Shown piece by piece: positions 63,394-64,000 of a DNA stretch of 64,000 bases. Position numbers and translations under genes: made by a program. The stretch comes from Bradyrhizobium cosmicum (lineage in GTDB: Bacteria > Pseudomonadota > Alphaproteobacteria > Rhizobiales > Xanthobacteraceae): the NCBI RefSeq assembly GCF_007290395.2, contig NZ_CP041656.2:4588001-4652000 (forward strand). The letters run 5' to 3'. Under the pieces are notes generated by a model. It was not told the DNA's origin. It made no database searches and saw only the letters and a program-made list of their open reading frames with translations. Position 1 is the first letter of the stretch, and every line of letters begins with the position of its first letter.

Positions 63394-64000
63394 TCAGACT
63401 GTGGCGACAACGCCCTTGAGCTGGTCTCGGACTTGGCCCGCAATGGCGCGGTAGATCGCCGCATGAGGCCCGTCCGGTTCGCTGTCGACCACGGGGCTGC
63501 CGGCGTCCGAGCTGGCGCGAATCGCCATGTGCAGCGGGATTTCGCCCAGAAACGGCACGCCCAGCTTCTCGGCTTCGTGGCGCGCCCCGCCGTGGCCGAA
63601 GATGTCGGATTTGGTACCGCAATGCGGGCACTGGAAATAGCTCATGTTCTCGACGATGCCGAGCACGGGCACGTTGACCTTCCTGAACATCGCAAGCCCT
63701 CGCCGCGCGTCGATCAGGGACAGGTCCTGCGGGGTCGAGACGATCACGGCACCTTTCAGCGGTACGTTCTGCGCCAGCGTGAGCTGGGCATCGCCGGTGC
63801 CCGGCGGCATGTCGACGACAAGCACGTCGAGCGTGCCCCAGGCGACGTCACGCAGCATCTGCGTCACCGCGGACATCACCATCGGACCGCGCCAGATCAT
63901 CGCGGTCTCTTCCTCGACGAGGAAACCGATCGACATGATGGCGAGGCCGAAACGCCGGAGCGGAATCATCTTGCGCTCGCCGTTCAGCTCCGGCTTCTCG
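63394..64000 (-). CDS. mrp: Iron-sulfur cluster carrier ATPase Mrp/ApbC, C-terminal part
   Basis: The frame runs past the window edge, leaving about the last 201 residues. They include GFLVEEETAMIWRGPMVMSA, LVVDMPPGTGDAQLTL (the switch/Walker B region of Mrp) and YFQCPHCGTKSDIFG, whose CPHC motif binds a bridging 4Fe-4S cluster. The Walker A loop is outside the window. Mrp assembles and delivers iron-sulfur clusters in the cytoplasm. It is transcribed in the same direction as dctP, about 195 bp upstream of it. Confidence 0.95.
   Translation of the reverse strand, partial: EKPELNGERKMIPLRRFGLAIMSIGFLVEEETAMIWRGPMVMSAVTQMLRDVAWGTLDVLVVDMPPGTGDAQLTLAQNVPLKGAVIVSTPQDLSLIDARRGLAMFRKVNVPVLGIVENMSYFQCPHCGTKSDIFGHGGARHEAEKLGVPFLGEIPLHMAIRASSDAGSPVVDSEPDGPHAAIYRAIAGQVRDQLKGVVATV

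Overview
The window is GC-rich chromosomal DNA of an alphaproteobacterium, almost certainly Bradyrhizobium or a close relative. The evidence is a gene set for very-long-chain fatty-acyl lipid A (two FabF-type synthases followed by LpxXL), small DUF3551, DUF6894 and DUF2865 proteins typical of that family, intergenic palindromic repeats familiar from Bradyrhizobiaceae, and promoter-like GGAAC-N16/17-CGTT sequences typical of EcfG, the general-stress sigma factor of alphaproteobacteria. I see no transposase, integrase, phage gene, rRNA, tRNA or CRISPR array.

1-30 kb is mostly housekeeping. It holds the end of the lipid A acyl cluster; a rhodanese, aminotransferase and polyamine-binding protein operon; tandem kup potassium transporters; motA-motB; an RraA-like gene; an Atm1-type exporter followed by psd and pssA; a LOG-family hydrolase; a tightly overlapped cysS, 37-aa membrane protein, GNAT and cimA operon; secreted proteins; an operon of class II DAHP synthase, diacylglycerol kinase and nadE; a hydrolase; and several regulators.

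30-38 kb is more accessory: an AraC regulator, a terB / PGPGW protein / terC / UPF0114 membrane operon, a MOSC-ferredoxin reductase-2Fe-2S fusion with a redoxin, and nhaA.

38-49 kb looks like a general-stress island. Four good EcfG-type promoter matches precede (a) a class II amidotransferase, YbdK-type ligase and zinc-ribbon operon, (b) a zinc alcohol dehydrogenase and a membrane-anchored hydrolase, (c) a manganese catalase fused to a DUF892 domain with a DnaJ-like mini zinc protein downstream, and (d) an 87-aa protein. Small exported, membrane or zinc-ribbon proteins fill the rest.

49-64 kb returns to conserved genes: rpiA, DUF2059 and gor; gph; a lipoprotein; and moaA. Then come a TRAP transporter permease pair (dctQM), a TctD/TctE-like two-component system, a TetR-EamA pair with a likely operator, a YunG protein, a lone Tat-exported TRAP binding protein that probably serves dctQM, and the start-truncated mrp gene.

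Several genes are too short for routine calling (37, 48 and 50 aa) or start with TTG or GTG behind a good ribosome binding site. Start codons were chosen from Shine-Dalgarno spacing and family length.
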